Translations under genes and position numbers: made by a program
In this document: one piece after another, positions 51,878-62,000 of the stretch
Position numbering within the stretch: position 1 is the first letter of the stretch
Layout: every line of letters begins with the position of its first letter
Notes under the pieces: generated by a model
What the model saw: only the letters and a program-made list of their open reading frames with translations
Told to the model about the DNA's origin: nothing
The model's database searches: none
Origin: Arthrobacter endolithicus
GTDB lineage: Bacteria > Actinomycetota > Actinomycetes > Actinomycetales > Micrococcaceae
Reading direction: 5' to 3'
Length of the DNA: 64,000 bases
Assembly (NCBI RefSeq): GCF_026627425.1
Contig: NZ_JAPNLH010000013.1
Coordinates: 1-64,000, forward strand

Positions 51878-52348
51878 CTAGTGTACCGCCACCGCTTGGT
51901 GAAGGGCCTGTTCCGCGGCTACCCAGGCGAGCATCGCGCATTTGACCCGGGCCGGGTAGCGGGAAACGCCGGAAAAGGCCGCAGCGTCACCCAGCATTTC
52001 CTCATCGCCGGCTAATTTGCCGCGGGAGCGCATCACCTCACGGAAATTACCGATCAGCCCCAGCAGCTCCTCCGGCCCGACCCCTTCCGCCAGTTCGCTG
52101 AGTACCGAGGCCGATGCCATCGAGATGGCGCAACCGGCGCCGTTCCAGCGCACCGAGGCGACCTTGCCGCCGTCGACCGTCACCCGCAATGTGATTTCAT
52201 CCCCGCACACCGGATTGAGCTGATGGGACTGCCCGATGCCCGGGAACACGGGAGCAGCGGCCGTCTGGCTTTCAGGCAAGTCTCCCCCGGTCCGCACTTT
52301 GGCGTGATCCAAAATGATCTGCTGGTACAGCACGTCCAGGTCGCTCAT
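51878..52348 (-). CDS. sufU: SufU-like Fe-S/sulfur-transfer protein
   Basis: Zinc-dependent sulfurtransferase that accepts persulfide sulfur from SufS for Fe-S cluster assembly, 156 residues. The three metal/thiol cysteines are present in NPVCGDE, GAGCAISMAS and RVKCAML. The segment that normally reads HYKxPRNxG after the first helix is replaced by HAKVRTGGDLPESQ and an Ala/Pro-rich insert, which is unusual. It overlaps sufS by four bases (ATGA). No sufBCD genes are in the window, so it may be a second, specialised pair. Family identity is firm; role is inferred. Confidence 0.87.
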   Translation of the reverse strand: MSDLDVLYQQIILDHAKVRTGGDLPESQTAAAPVFPGIGQSHQLNPVCGDEITLRVTVDGGKVASVRWNGAGCAISMASASVLSELAEGVGPEELLGLIGNFREVMRSRGKLAGDEEMLGDAAAFSGVSRYPARVKCAMLAWVAAEQALHQAVAVH

Positions 52349-53736
52349 CTGCGCTCCCCTGAACCATCGGCGCCAAAGTAGCCGCGGACATGAGCCACCG
52401 CGTCGAGCAGCTGGTCGATTTCATCCGTCGTGTTGTACAGGTACGTGCTCGCGCGGGTGCTCGCCGTCAGACCGAGCCGGCGGTGCAGCGGCTGCGCGCA
52501 ATGATGACCGACGCGAACGGCAATGCCGCGTGCGTCCAAAAACTGGCCGACGTCGTGCGCGTGCACGCCGGCAACGTCGAAGGCAGCCAACCCGGTGCGT
52601 TCCCGGCCCGCCACCGGACCGAGCACCCGGACGCCGTCGATCCCCTGCAGGCCAACCACCAGGCGCTGGCCCAACTCCATCTCCCACCGGTGGATCCGCT
52701 CCATGCCCGTCTCCCCCAAGTAATTCACCGCCGCAGCTAGCCCCACCGCCTGCGACACCGGCTGCGTTCCCGCCTCGAAGCGCTGCGGCGCCGGCAGATA
52801 CTGCGCCCCGGACATATTGACGCTGGTGATCATGGAGCCGCCGGTCAAAAACGGCGGCATCGCGTCCAGCAGTCCGGCGCGCCCGTACAGCGCCCCAATC
52901 CCGGTAGGACCGAGCATTTTATGGCCGGAAAAGACGGCGAAATCCACGTCCAGCGCGGTCAAATCCAGCGGCAGATGCGGCGCGCTCTGGCACGCGTCCA
53001 GCACCACCAGCGCGCCCACCCGATGCGCCATCGCCGTCAGCTCCTGCACCGGGTTAATGCTGCCCAGCACATTGGAGACATGGGTAAAGGCCAGTACCTT
53101 GGTCCTGCCGGTAATCAGACGCTCCGCTTCCTCCAACCGCAGCGCGCCGTTGTCGTCAATTGGAATGAAGGTGAGCTTGGCCCCGGTGCGGCGGCACAGC
53201 TCCTGCCACGGAATTAGATTCGCGTGGTGCTCCATTTCGGTCACCAGCACCTCATCTCCCGGCTTCAGGAGGAACCGCTGCGCCGCAGACCCCGCATGAC
53301 CCACGCTGGCGTTGGAGAACGAATAAGCCAGCAGATTCAGCCCCGCTGTGGCGTTGGCCGTCCAGACAAGCTCACTGTCCGTGACGCCGACAAACTCCGC
53401 CACCGTTGCGCGGGCGTCTTCGAAAGCATCCGTCGCCTCGACCGCCAGCTGATGCGCGCCCCGGTGCACAGCTGCATTGCGTTGCTCATAAAATTCCTGC
53501 TCCGCCTCCAGCACACTGACGGGATTCTGCGATGTGGCGCCGGAATCCAGGTAGACCAACGGCCGAGCGTTGACTTCCTTGTTTAGGATGGGGAAGTCGT
53601 TACGGATCCGGCGCACCTCGGCGTCGGTGAGCGCGGTGGGGCCGTGTTCCTGCCATTTGGAATCCGACTGCTTCGTTTTCTGTTGCTCTGCGGCGGAGTT
53701 CAGGGCCAAAACAGTGCTCCTCGTCGAAAAGGTCAT
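52345..53736 (-). CDS. sufS: SufS-type cysteine desulfurase
   Basis: PLP enzyme that takes sulfur from cysteine for Fe-S clusters, 463 residues. It has VYLDSGATSQNP, EMEHHANLIPW, the PLP lysine in FSGHKMLGPTGIGALYG and the catalytic cysteine in RVGHHCAQPLHRRLG, with the short loop typical of group II (SufS). The N-terminus is about 40 residues longer than usual and polar. ATG 53736 follows TTAGGA by nine bases; a GTG at 53760 is possible. It forms a two-gene unit with sufU. Confidence 0.93.
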   Translation of the reverse strand: MTFSTRSTVLALNSAAEQQKTKQSDSKWQEHGPTALTDAEVRRIRNDFPILNKEVNARPLVYLDSGATSQNPVSVLEAEQEFYEQRNAAVHRGAHQLAVEATDAFEDARATVAEFVGVTDSELVWTANATAGLNLLAYSFSNASVGHAGSAAQRFLLKPGDEVLVTEMEHHANLIPWQELCRRTGAKLTFIPIDDNGALRLEEAERLITGRTKVLAFTHVSNVLGSINPVQELTAMAHRVGALVVLDACQSAPHLPLDLTALDVDFAVFSGHKMLGPTGIGALYGRAGLLDAMPPFLTGGSMITSVNMSGAQYLPAPQRFEAGTQPVSQAVGLAAAVNYLGETGMERIHRWEMELGQRLVVGLQGIDGVRVLGPVAGRERTGLAAFDVAGVHAHDVGQFLDARGIAVRVGHHCAQPLHRRLGLTASTRASTYLYNTTDEIDQLLDAVAHVRGYFGADGSGERR

Positions 53737-53806
53737 GTTAATGATTCCTAATTGTCCCACGCCGGGCTGGTTTGGACTACGACTCCGGCTCCTGGCCTCG
53801 CCTGCC

Positions 53807-55192
53807 CTATTTTCCAGGTACTGCAGGCAAATCCAGGTTCAGTGAATACATCACGTCACCTGGCGTGCAGGCGTCAGCGTTGGGGTTTCTTCCGAAGACG
53901 GGCCCGCAGATGTACTGGAGCGTCATTGTGTTACCGCTGACGGTTCCCAGTAAATGCGAAGGGTGCGAGGAATGGAACAGCGATCCGGCTGTCTCGTAGG
54001 CCTTCGCGGATGCAGGGAATTTCACTTCCTCCACTCCCCCTCCGCCGTCCATGAGGTAGGTGACCCCGTTCCGCGGCGCCATCACTTCCGCACCGTGCAG
54101 ATGGTGGCCGATGTACAGCCGCAGCTTCGAGTACTTGCCGTGGAGGGTATCCATTGCCTTGTTCAGTTCTGCACGCAGCGGAAGCTCGGCGGTAATACTG
54201 CTCACGACCGGCCGATGGGCCACAATGACGATCATGCGGATATTCGGATCATCCTGCGCAGCATGCATGATCGGGTCACTGCCAGCTTCGGCATCGACCA
54301 CAGACTTGGGCTCGCCCCCTTCAGGCCAGAGGAAAAAGCGGATGCCGCCGGCGTCAAACCAGCCCCAGTCATTTCCCTGGCACGAGTTCCCGGTGCCGGG
54401 GGCCACCGCCGGGCATCCCGGGTGGGTGAGGCGGGTTGCCGTGTCGCTGCTCAGCACCTGTGCATTGGGCATAGTCAGCCGGCCTTTGTAGTTGGCCAAC
54501 CTGTCCGGCGGTGTCCCCTTGGGAGCCGGCGGACTGGTTGTCCCACCGTACTCATGATTTCCCCAGGCAAATTCCATCGCGGCGGTAGTGGAGAGGGGTT
54601 TGATGTCCTGGAAGAACTGGTGAACCGAACCCACTCCGCATTTATTCGCATAACTGATATCACCTCCGTGCGTGACGAAATCCGGATGCTCGTCAGCTAT
54701 TTGCTGCCAATGGTCGGCCAACCACGGGGTGGCACATTCGGGTCCAGCGGCGGGGTCCTTAAAGGTTGTGCCGGTATCACCGATGTCAGCCCAGGTGAAG
54801 TCCCCCGTGGGAGCTGTTTTAAAGGTGTGGTCCGCGCCCTGACCGATCTTGTAGTGGTAAAGCGTGCCGGCGGTGAGTGAGTCAAGTTTGACTTCCCAGA
54901 AGGGTCCGGTGATATCAACGGGCGTGATAGCCGGTGGAGACGCCGTGGCTGAACTGCCGTATGAAGAGTCGGTTCCATAGGAAATCGTAGTATCGGGCCC
55001 CCGCCAGTGGACATACATGGAACTTGCCTGGTCGCCGAAATTCACCACAATTTCATCGTCGGTATCCGTGGCCGCGGCGGACGGTCGCACCACGCTGACC
55101 GCCACCATGATCACGGCGATCAGCATGGCGATCGACACAAACAACAAGAGCTTTCGAGAGAGTTTTATCCGAGGGAGCTTAAGAGCAAACAT
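53807..55192 (-). CDS. Secreted purple-acid-phosphatase-like metallophosphoesterase
   Basis: Exported or membrane-anchored phosphoesterase of 461 residues. An N-terminal hydrophobic segment (LLLFVSIAMLIAVIMVAVSV) is followed by a fibronectin-like PAP N-domain (YVHWRGPDTTISYG, LYHYKIGQG) and a metallophosphatase core. The metal motifs match purple acid phosphatases: ADIGDTG, HGGDISYAN (with the iron-ligand tyrosine), WGNHE, VAHRPVVS and GHHLHGAE. The likely task is release of phosphate from extracellular esters. It is located between sufS and a repeat-rich membrane protein next to the giant adhesin-like gene, all leftward. ATG 55192 has a weak site (CAGGTCTC). Confidence 0.86.
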   Translation of the reverse strand: MFALKLPRIKLSRKLLLFVSIAMLIAVIMVAVSVVRPSAAATDTDDEIVVNFGDQASSMYVHWRGPDTTISYGTDSSYGSSATASPPAITPVDITGPFWEVKLDSLTAGTLYHYKIGQGADHTFKTAPTGDFTWADIGDTGTTFKDPAAGPECATPWLADHWQQIADEHPDFVTHGGDISYANKCGVGSVHQFFQDIKPLSTTAAMEFAWGNHEYGGTTSPPAPKGTPPDRLANYKGRLTMPNAQVLSSDTATRLTHPGCPAVAPGTGNSCQGNDWGWFDAGGIRFFLWPEGGEPKSVVDAEAGSDPIMHAAQDDPNIRMIVIVAHRPVVSSITAELPLRAELNKAMDTLHGKYSKLRLYIGHHLHGAEVMAPRNGVTYLMDGGGGVEEVKFPASAKAYETAGSLFHSSHPSHLLGTVSGNTMTLQYICGPVFGRNPNADACTPGDVMYSLNLDLPAVPGK

Positions 55193-55222
55193 GAGACCTG
55201 CTTCTTTGTACTGATTATGATC

Positions 55223-56002
55223 CTACTGATGGCACAGGAGCGAAGCTCCCGTCGCCTGCAGAGTATCCATGCCCGACTGCGAGGCCTTCGCCGCGTCGGC
55301 AGCAGCCCCCGATTCAAAGGCCGCATAAGAGGTGCTCCACTGCCGACGGACCACGCTGATATTTTCAACCACGGGCTGGTAGGCATCGTCCGTCGCTGCC
55401 AGGATTTCGACGCTTCCGGACAGTTCATCCAAGCCCATGAGAAGCATCTCCAACCCCGACGGACCGGATTTCAGCCCAGCCTGCTGATAGGCGGCCAAAG
55501 TGTTCTTGAGCTCTACACAGCTGCTGACCGACCGTGCAGGCAGGACCTGGACGTCGGTGCCGGCCGGTGCAGCGGTCGGGTCAGCCGGATCAGCCGAGGC
55601 GGCCGGATCAGCCGAAGCGGCCGGGTCAGCCGAAGCGGCCTGGTCAGCCGAAGCGGCCGGATCAACCGGAGCGGCCGGATCAGCCAAGGCGGCCTGGTCA
55701 GCCGAAGCGGCCGGGTCAGCCGGAGCGGCCGGATCAGCTGAGGGAGCTGGATCAGCCGAAGCAGCCGGATCAGCCGAGGGATCGGCCACACCGCTGCCCG
55801 TGCCCGTTGCCTCAGGCGCGGGCACGGATGACGAAGCGGTTACCCCTGCTGTTGCCTGTGCGGCTGAGCTTGAGCCACCGGCTTTTGCGAGCCGGTCTTC
55901 TGTCCCGGCCCTGCTCCCTGCCCACACTGCCGCTCCGATCACCATAGCGATGACGATAGCAATGGCCGGAATCAAGTACTGACGTTTCACCTGTCGTTTC
56001 AT
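55223..56002 (-). CDS. Membrane-anchored protein with Ala-Asp-Pro tandem repeats
   Basis: A 259-residue protein: a basic start (MKRQVKRQYL), one transmembrane or signal segment (IPAIAIVIAMVIGAAVWAGS), a Ser/Ala linker, about 15 copies of a five- to six-residue unit based on ADPAAS (55570-55788), then a helical C-terminal domain of about 110 residues (CVELKNTLAAYQQAGLKSGP to TGASLLCHQ) with two cysteines. The repeat would act as a flexible, acidic stalk holding the C-terminal domain away from the membrane. No family is recognised. GGGAGA precedes ATG 56002. It lies just after the giant gene and before the phosphatase. Confidence 0.75.
   Translation of the reverse strand: MKRQVKRQYLIPAIAIVIAMVIGAAVWAGSRAGTEDRLAKAGGSSSAAQATAGVTASSSVPAPEATGTGSGVADPSADPAASADPAPSADPAAPADPAASADQAALADPAAPVDPAASADQAASADPAASADPAASADPADPTAAPAGTDVQVLPARSVSSCVELKNTLAAYQQAGLKSGPSGLEMLLMGLDELSGSVEILAATDDAYQPVVENISVVRRQWSTSYAAFESGAAADAAKASQSGMDTLQATGASLLCHQ
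55570..55788. repeat. 15-bp-based coding tandem array
   Basis: The array consists of units close to GGATCAGCCGAAGCG or GGGTCAGCCGAGGCG, in frame with the Ala-Asp-Pro repeat protein. Copies differ by point changes and a few three-base steps. The array is a likely site of length variation between strains. Confidence 0.8.
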
Positions 56003-56037
56003 GACGGCTCTCCCATTTGATGTTTCATGACCCACCC

Positions 56038-59000
56038 CTACGATCCGGGGCGGAGGACGACGGACCAGATAGCGGCCTTTGCAGACGCCGTTCGGGTCGT
56101 GCCAGTGATCCCGCCGGCCGTTCCGGCAGCCAGTGGGCCACTATCGCCCACGGCCGAAGTGATCTGGCCGGAGCCGGCGCCTCCCGTCGTGGACCGGAGG
56201 ACCACGCCATCGGCAACCGCCCAGCTATCGTCGACGTTGCCCTTATTCGCCCAGTAGGAAACCAAGATGCTTCCCTCCGTGGCCACCGGCACCTGAGGTG
56301 TCCGATGTGCTGTCCCCAGAGTGGTATCGATCGAGGAGGCGGACGCGGCAATCCAGTCCGGCCCTGTCACCCCCTGATAGGCAACCAGGTGCAGCGACGA
56401 CTTCACGATCATGCCCATCGGCACCGTAACCTGCTTGCCCGCATCTGCGGTTTGGGCGACCTTGGACCACATTACGGTCCGGATGGTCCCGCCGGACTTC
56501 GAATCGATCAACTGCCAGCCGGTCACCCCCGATGGCGCACCGACCATCGCCTCCGCAACGTTCGCCGTTGCGACCAGCAGCAGACCGTCACCAGCACGCA
56601 CAGCCGCAGGGATCGTGAGACCTACAGACGCGCCGTTGACGTTGGTCTGTGCGGCGGCCCGGAAGGACACCTGTGCGGCAACGGGCGCCGGGACCGTCAC
56701 CGTTTTAGACACTGTTCCCTTCCCGCCCTGGTTATCGGTCACCGTCAGCGTCACCGAGTAGGTTCCCGCTTCACTGTAGGTGTGCGAGGGGGTTGCACCG
56801 GTGGCCGTGCCGCCGTCGTTGAAAGTCCAGTCGAAGGAGGCGATGGTGCCGTCAGTGTCAGCGGAGGCTGAACCATCAACCTTCACGGTCAAGCCCGACA
56901 CCGTGGCTGTGAACGATGCGGTCGGGAGCAGGTTCACCGGCGCCGTGGCAACGGTGACCTGAACTGTCACAGCGCCCGTGGCACCCTTGTTGTCGGTCAC
57001 CGTCAGCGTCACCGGGTATGTCCCCGGGCTTGTGTAGGTGTGCGAGGCTGCGGCACCCGTTGCCTTCCCTCCGTCGCCAAACGTCCAAGCGAAGGAATCC
57101 ACCGTGCCGTCCGAATCCGAGGAAGCGGATCCATCTACTGCAACGGTCAGGTCGGTCACCTTGGGCGTAAACGACGCCACCGGCGGAGCATTGCCCGCCG
57201 GAGCCGATCCGGCGCTGAGGACAATAGACCAGAGCGCGGATTTAGCGGACGCGGTCAAAGCCGTTCCGGTGAGCTGCCCGGCCGATCCCACCGGCAGCGG
57301 GCCGCTGTCTCCCATGGCGGACGTGATCCGGCCGTTACCGCTGCCGGTGGTGGTGGACCGGATGGTCACCCCGTTGCCGACGGTCCAGCCATCATCGGCA
57401 TTGGACTTATCCGCCCAGTAGGAAACCAGAGTGCTGCCCGCCGTTGTCACCGGCACCTGCGGGGTCACATGTGCGGTACCCAGCGTCGTATCAATGGCAG
57501 AGGCGGAGGCGGCGATCCACTTCGGGCCTGCCACTCCCTGATAAGCCGCAAGCTGCAGCGATGTCTTGGCAACCATCCCCAGTGGCACCGTCACCGTCTT
57601 GCCGGCATCCCCGGCCTGGGCAAGCTTTGACCACATCAGGGTCTGGATGGACGCGCCCGCCTTCGAATCGACCAACTGCCAGCCGGTCACACCCGATGGC
57701 GCGCCCACTGTGGCCTCGGCCGCGTTCACCGTTGCGATCAACAGCAGACCATCGCCGGGCTGCACACCAGCAGGAACAGTGAGGGCCGGAGCGGCGCTGC
57801 TAGCGTTCGACTGTGCGGCGGCCCGAAAGGACACCGCTGCCGCAGCCGGCGGGGCGGATACGGTTACCGGCTGCGACACTGTTCCCGTGCCGCCGGCATT
57901 GTCTTTCACGGTAAGGGTCACCGTGTAATCCCCGGTTGCCGCGTACGCGTGTGACGCCGTACTACCGGTGGCGGAGGCACCATCACCAAATGCCCATGTG
58001 TACGATGCAATGCTGCCGTCGGGATCAGCGGAGGCCGACCCGTCTACTTTTACCGTCAGACCGGACACCGTAGAGGAGAACGACGCCACCGGCAACTGGT
58101 TGGCCGGAGCCGCCGCAACGGTGACCTTCGCCGTCGTCGTACCTGTGGCACCCCGGTTATCGGTCACCGTCAGCGTCACCGTATACGTCCCTGCCGCCGT
58201 GTAGCTGTGCGCGGGTGTCATCCCAGTTCCCGTCCCGCCATCCCCGAAGGTCCAGGCATAGGACTCCACAGTTCCGTCGGGGTCGGTGGAGCCGGATCCA
58301 TCCAGCAGAATGTCGAGATTGGTCACGGTGGACGTGAAGGCAGCGGTCGGGGGCGTATTGACCACTGGCGCGGTCACACTCACCGGATGGCTTACGGCCG
58401 CCGTGGCAGCCTTGTCATCCATCACGGTCAGTGTCACATCGTAGTTACCCGTTGTCGTATAACTGTGCGTCGCGGTCGCCCCGGTCGCCGTGCCGCCATC
58501 GCCAAAGGTCCAGGCGTAGGAAATGACGGATCCGTCCGCGTCCGAGGAGGACGCCCCGTCCACCTGCACCTGGAGACCGTTCACGCTGGAGGTAAACGCA
58601 GCCACCGGCGGCACATTCACTGGCGCCGCCGCAACACTGACCTGCCGGGCCAAGACGGCCGTGGCTCCCTTGTCATCCGTTACGGTGAGCGTGACGCTGT
58701 AACTGCCGGGGGTCGTGTAAGTGTGCTCCGCGGCGGCACCTGTGGCGGTGCCCCCGTCACCGAAGGTCCAGCCGTAGGAGGCAACCACACCGTCAGAGTC
58801 CGATGAACCGGACCCGTCAACCCGTACCCGCAGATTGTCCACCACCGAGGTAAAGGCGGCCACCGGCGGGGCATTGACCACCGGCAACTTTACCGTCACC
58901 GGCTTCGTCACCGTGCCCGTCGCTCCCCTGTCGTCCGTGACCGTCAGCGTTACGGTGTAGTCCCCGGCAGCTGCGTAGCTATGCTTCGCCGTGGCTCCGG

Positions 59001-62000
59001 CCGCAGTTCCGCCGTCCCCAAAGTTCCAGGCGTAGGAGGTAATGGTGCCATCGGAGTCCGCTGATCCGGTCGCGTCCACGTTCACGTCAAGGCCGGAAAC
59101 TGCTGCGGTGAAGGCGGCCACCGGCGGCACATTCCCGGCTGCCGCAGCGGAGCCAAGTTGGAAGTGCTGCGCAACGGTATCGGCGCTGAGTGCATATCCG
59201 TACACAGCTGCCTCGTCAATGGTGCCGGCAAAGTAGGGGCTGCTTGTCCCACCCCACGTGGTGTCCGCGCCAACCCGCCAGTATCCGGTGTAGTTCTCGC
59301 CGTTCGTCTCGGCCCGTTGGCCCACTAAAGCACCGTCAACATACAAGGACATACCGGCCGAGTCCTGGCTGGCGACAACGTGGTGCCAGGCCCCGTTGTT
59401 GTAGGCCGTCCCGGTGGCAATGGTCGCCGTGTAGCCCGGATACGTGCCAAAGAGGAGGGTGCCGTCATTTTTCATGTAGACCATCCGGTCGTGCTGGCCG
59501 GACAGACCCGTCGCCTCATGACCGAAGCCGATCAGCGTACCGCCGGACTGGCTGGTGGTCTTGAACCACGCCTCGGTACTGAATGCCCCGGGGGAGGGAA
59601 AGCTTGTGCTGCTGGAAATGAAGCCGCTGGAGCCATCGAAGGTAACGGCCGTATCCTGCGTCGTTTGGACAGCCCCGGTGGCACCAAGTGTGCTGGTGCC
59701 CCTGTAGTTGCCCGTGTTCCCCAGACCACTGGCATCGGCAGCTACCGTGCCCGTGCTCTCACCGAGGCGCCAAAAGATATCCGGTACGTCGGCAAAAACG
59801 CGTTTGCCATAATCGTCCGTCGGTGCCTGTCCCGACGCCGGGACGCCGGTCCGGACTGTCTGCACCGATGAGGCAGCCAGGCCGCGGCTGTTGGTCACGG
59901 TCAGCCGGACCGAATATGTTCCCTTGGCTGCGTAAGTATGCGACGCAGTGGCACCGGTGGCGGTTGACCCGTCTCCGAACTGCCAGTTGTAGGAGCTAAT
60001 GGTGCCGTTGGCCCCGCTGGATGCCGTGCCGTCGACCGTGACGTCGAGGTTGCTGACCGTGGGGGTGAACTTTGCCACCGGCAGCTGGTCAGCGGGTGGA
60101 ACGGCCGATCCGAGCTGGTAGTGGCGCGCAACCGCCGTCGGGCTCAGAGCGTAACCGTAGACGGCGGCTTCGTCGAGCGTGCCATTGAAGTATGCGCTGC
60201 TCGCGCCGGGCCAGGAGGAATCCCCGCCGACGCGCCAGTACCCGGTGTAGTTCTGCGCCCCCGCCTCCGTGTTCTGGCCGGTCACTGCGCCGTCGACATA
60301 CAGCCGCATGCCGGCAGCGCCCTGGCTGGCCACGACGTGGTGCCATTTACCGTCGTTGTAGGCCAGTGGCGTGTCCACCGTCGCCACGTACCCCGGGTAG
60401 GCTCCGAAGGTCAGCGTCCCGTTATCCTTCATGTAGATTTTCCGGTCGTGGTTGCCGGATTGTCCGGTCTGTGCGTTGCCGAAGGAGATCAGGCTGCCGC
60501 CGCGCTGGGTGGTGGTTTTGAACCAGATCTCGGTGCTGTATGGTCCGGGATTGGCAAAGGTGGATTGGCTGGAGACGAGCCCATTGGAGCCGCCGAAGGA
60601 CGTTGCGGTATCTGCCAGTGCGGGCAGTGCACCGGGCTGTCCCTTCGTGAGGCCACCGCTGTAGTTACCCGGGTTGCCGGAGGGCCCGGAATCTGCCGCC
60701 GTGGTACCGGTGGTTTCGCCCAGCCGCCAGAACAGATCCGGCTGGGCGTTGAAAACATCCGTACCGTAGGCATCCGCCGGAACCGTCGGTCCGGTCGCGG
60801 CAGTGGCCTCGGCTACCCGCACCACATGGCTGGAGACCGCGGTCGCGTTGGCGCTGTTGCGGACCGTGAGCTTGACCGTGTAGGTCCCGAAGTTGGCGTA
60901 AGCGTGTGCCGCGGTTCGTCCGGTAGCGGTCGTGCCATCGCCAAAGTCCCAGGCGTAAGACGATATCGACCCGGTCGACGTGGTGGAGGCTGTGCCGTCA
61001 ACGGTCAGGTTCTTACCGGAAAGCGTGGAACTGAAGACAGAGGCCGGGCTCTGCGCCGGCGGCGTCGTCGGCTTCGTTGCGGCGAAGACAAAAGCGTCAC
61101 GGCCCTGCCAGCTGAGTCCGTCAATGGACGGCCCCGAAACCAGGACATTTGACCCTTCCGCGGGCAGAGCGGTTATGGCGTTCCAGTCCCACCTGGTCAG
61201 CGCGCCGGACTTGTCACCGACATAAAGCTTGCTCCCGTCCAGCAGCAGCGACCGGGCATTGCGCCAGTTCAGGCCGGCCATGTTGCCGGTGGCTACAAAC
61301 CGTTCGGCGCCGACGATGTTGATCTGCGTCCCGAAATACCGGTAAAAGAGCCGGCTGTCGTTGTCCAGCGAGTAGTAGATTCGCGAGGTCACCGGGTCGT
61401 AGAACAGACCGGTCATATGTGTCAGTTCGCCGGGGAAGTCGGTCAGGCCCCGGAGGTCGATGACAGTCGACGCTCCGAGCGTGGCGCCATCGAACTTCTG
61501 GACCTGGAACGTTCCATCCTTGCGGCCGCTATAGAGGTTGCCGTCGATCATGAACAGGCCGGTCGTGGTACTCCAGTCCTGGCCCGTGGCGATTGCACTT
61601 GAGGACCCGACGGCATTGCCGTTGAAGGCCCTTTTGATCAGGGAGGTGGCGGGCAGGGCCGCCCCGCTGTCATCCGTGGAGGTGCCGGCCATGTAGACAT
61701 CCGATGGCAGGGTGCCGGAATAGTCAGCAGGCAGAGGGGTTCCGCCCTTGATCGGCATGAAGGCCAGCCGGCCGTGGTACTGATACCCGGAAATTCTGTC
61801 GGTGTCGCTGCCGATCCACAATCCGGCATCCGTTGCCCAGAAATCGTACACGCCGTAGCCACGGGTTCGACCCGGATCCCAAGCGAGGGGCATGCCATTG
61901 CGCGGATCAACTGCGGCCAGACCCGGGCGCGGGATGGCGCCGGGGCCCACTGCATCGGCGGCAAAGGGATTGTTCAGCCACCGCTCGTGGCCACCGATGT

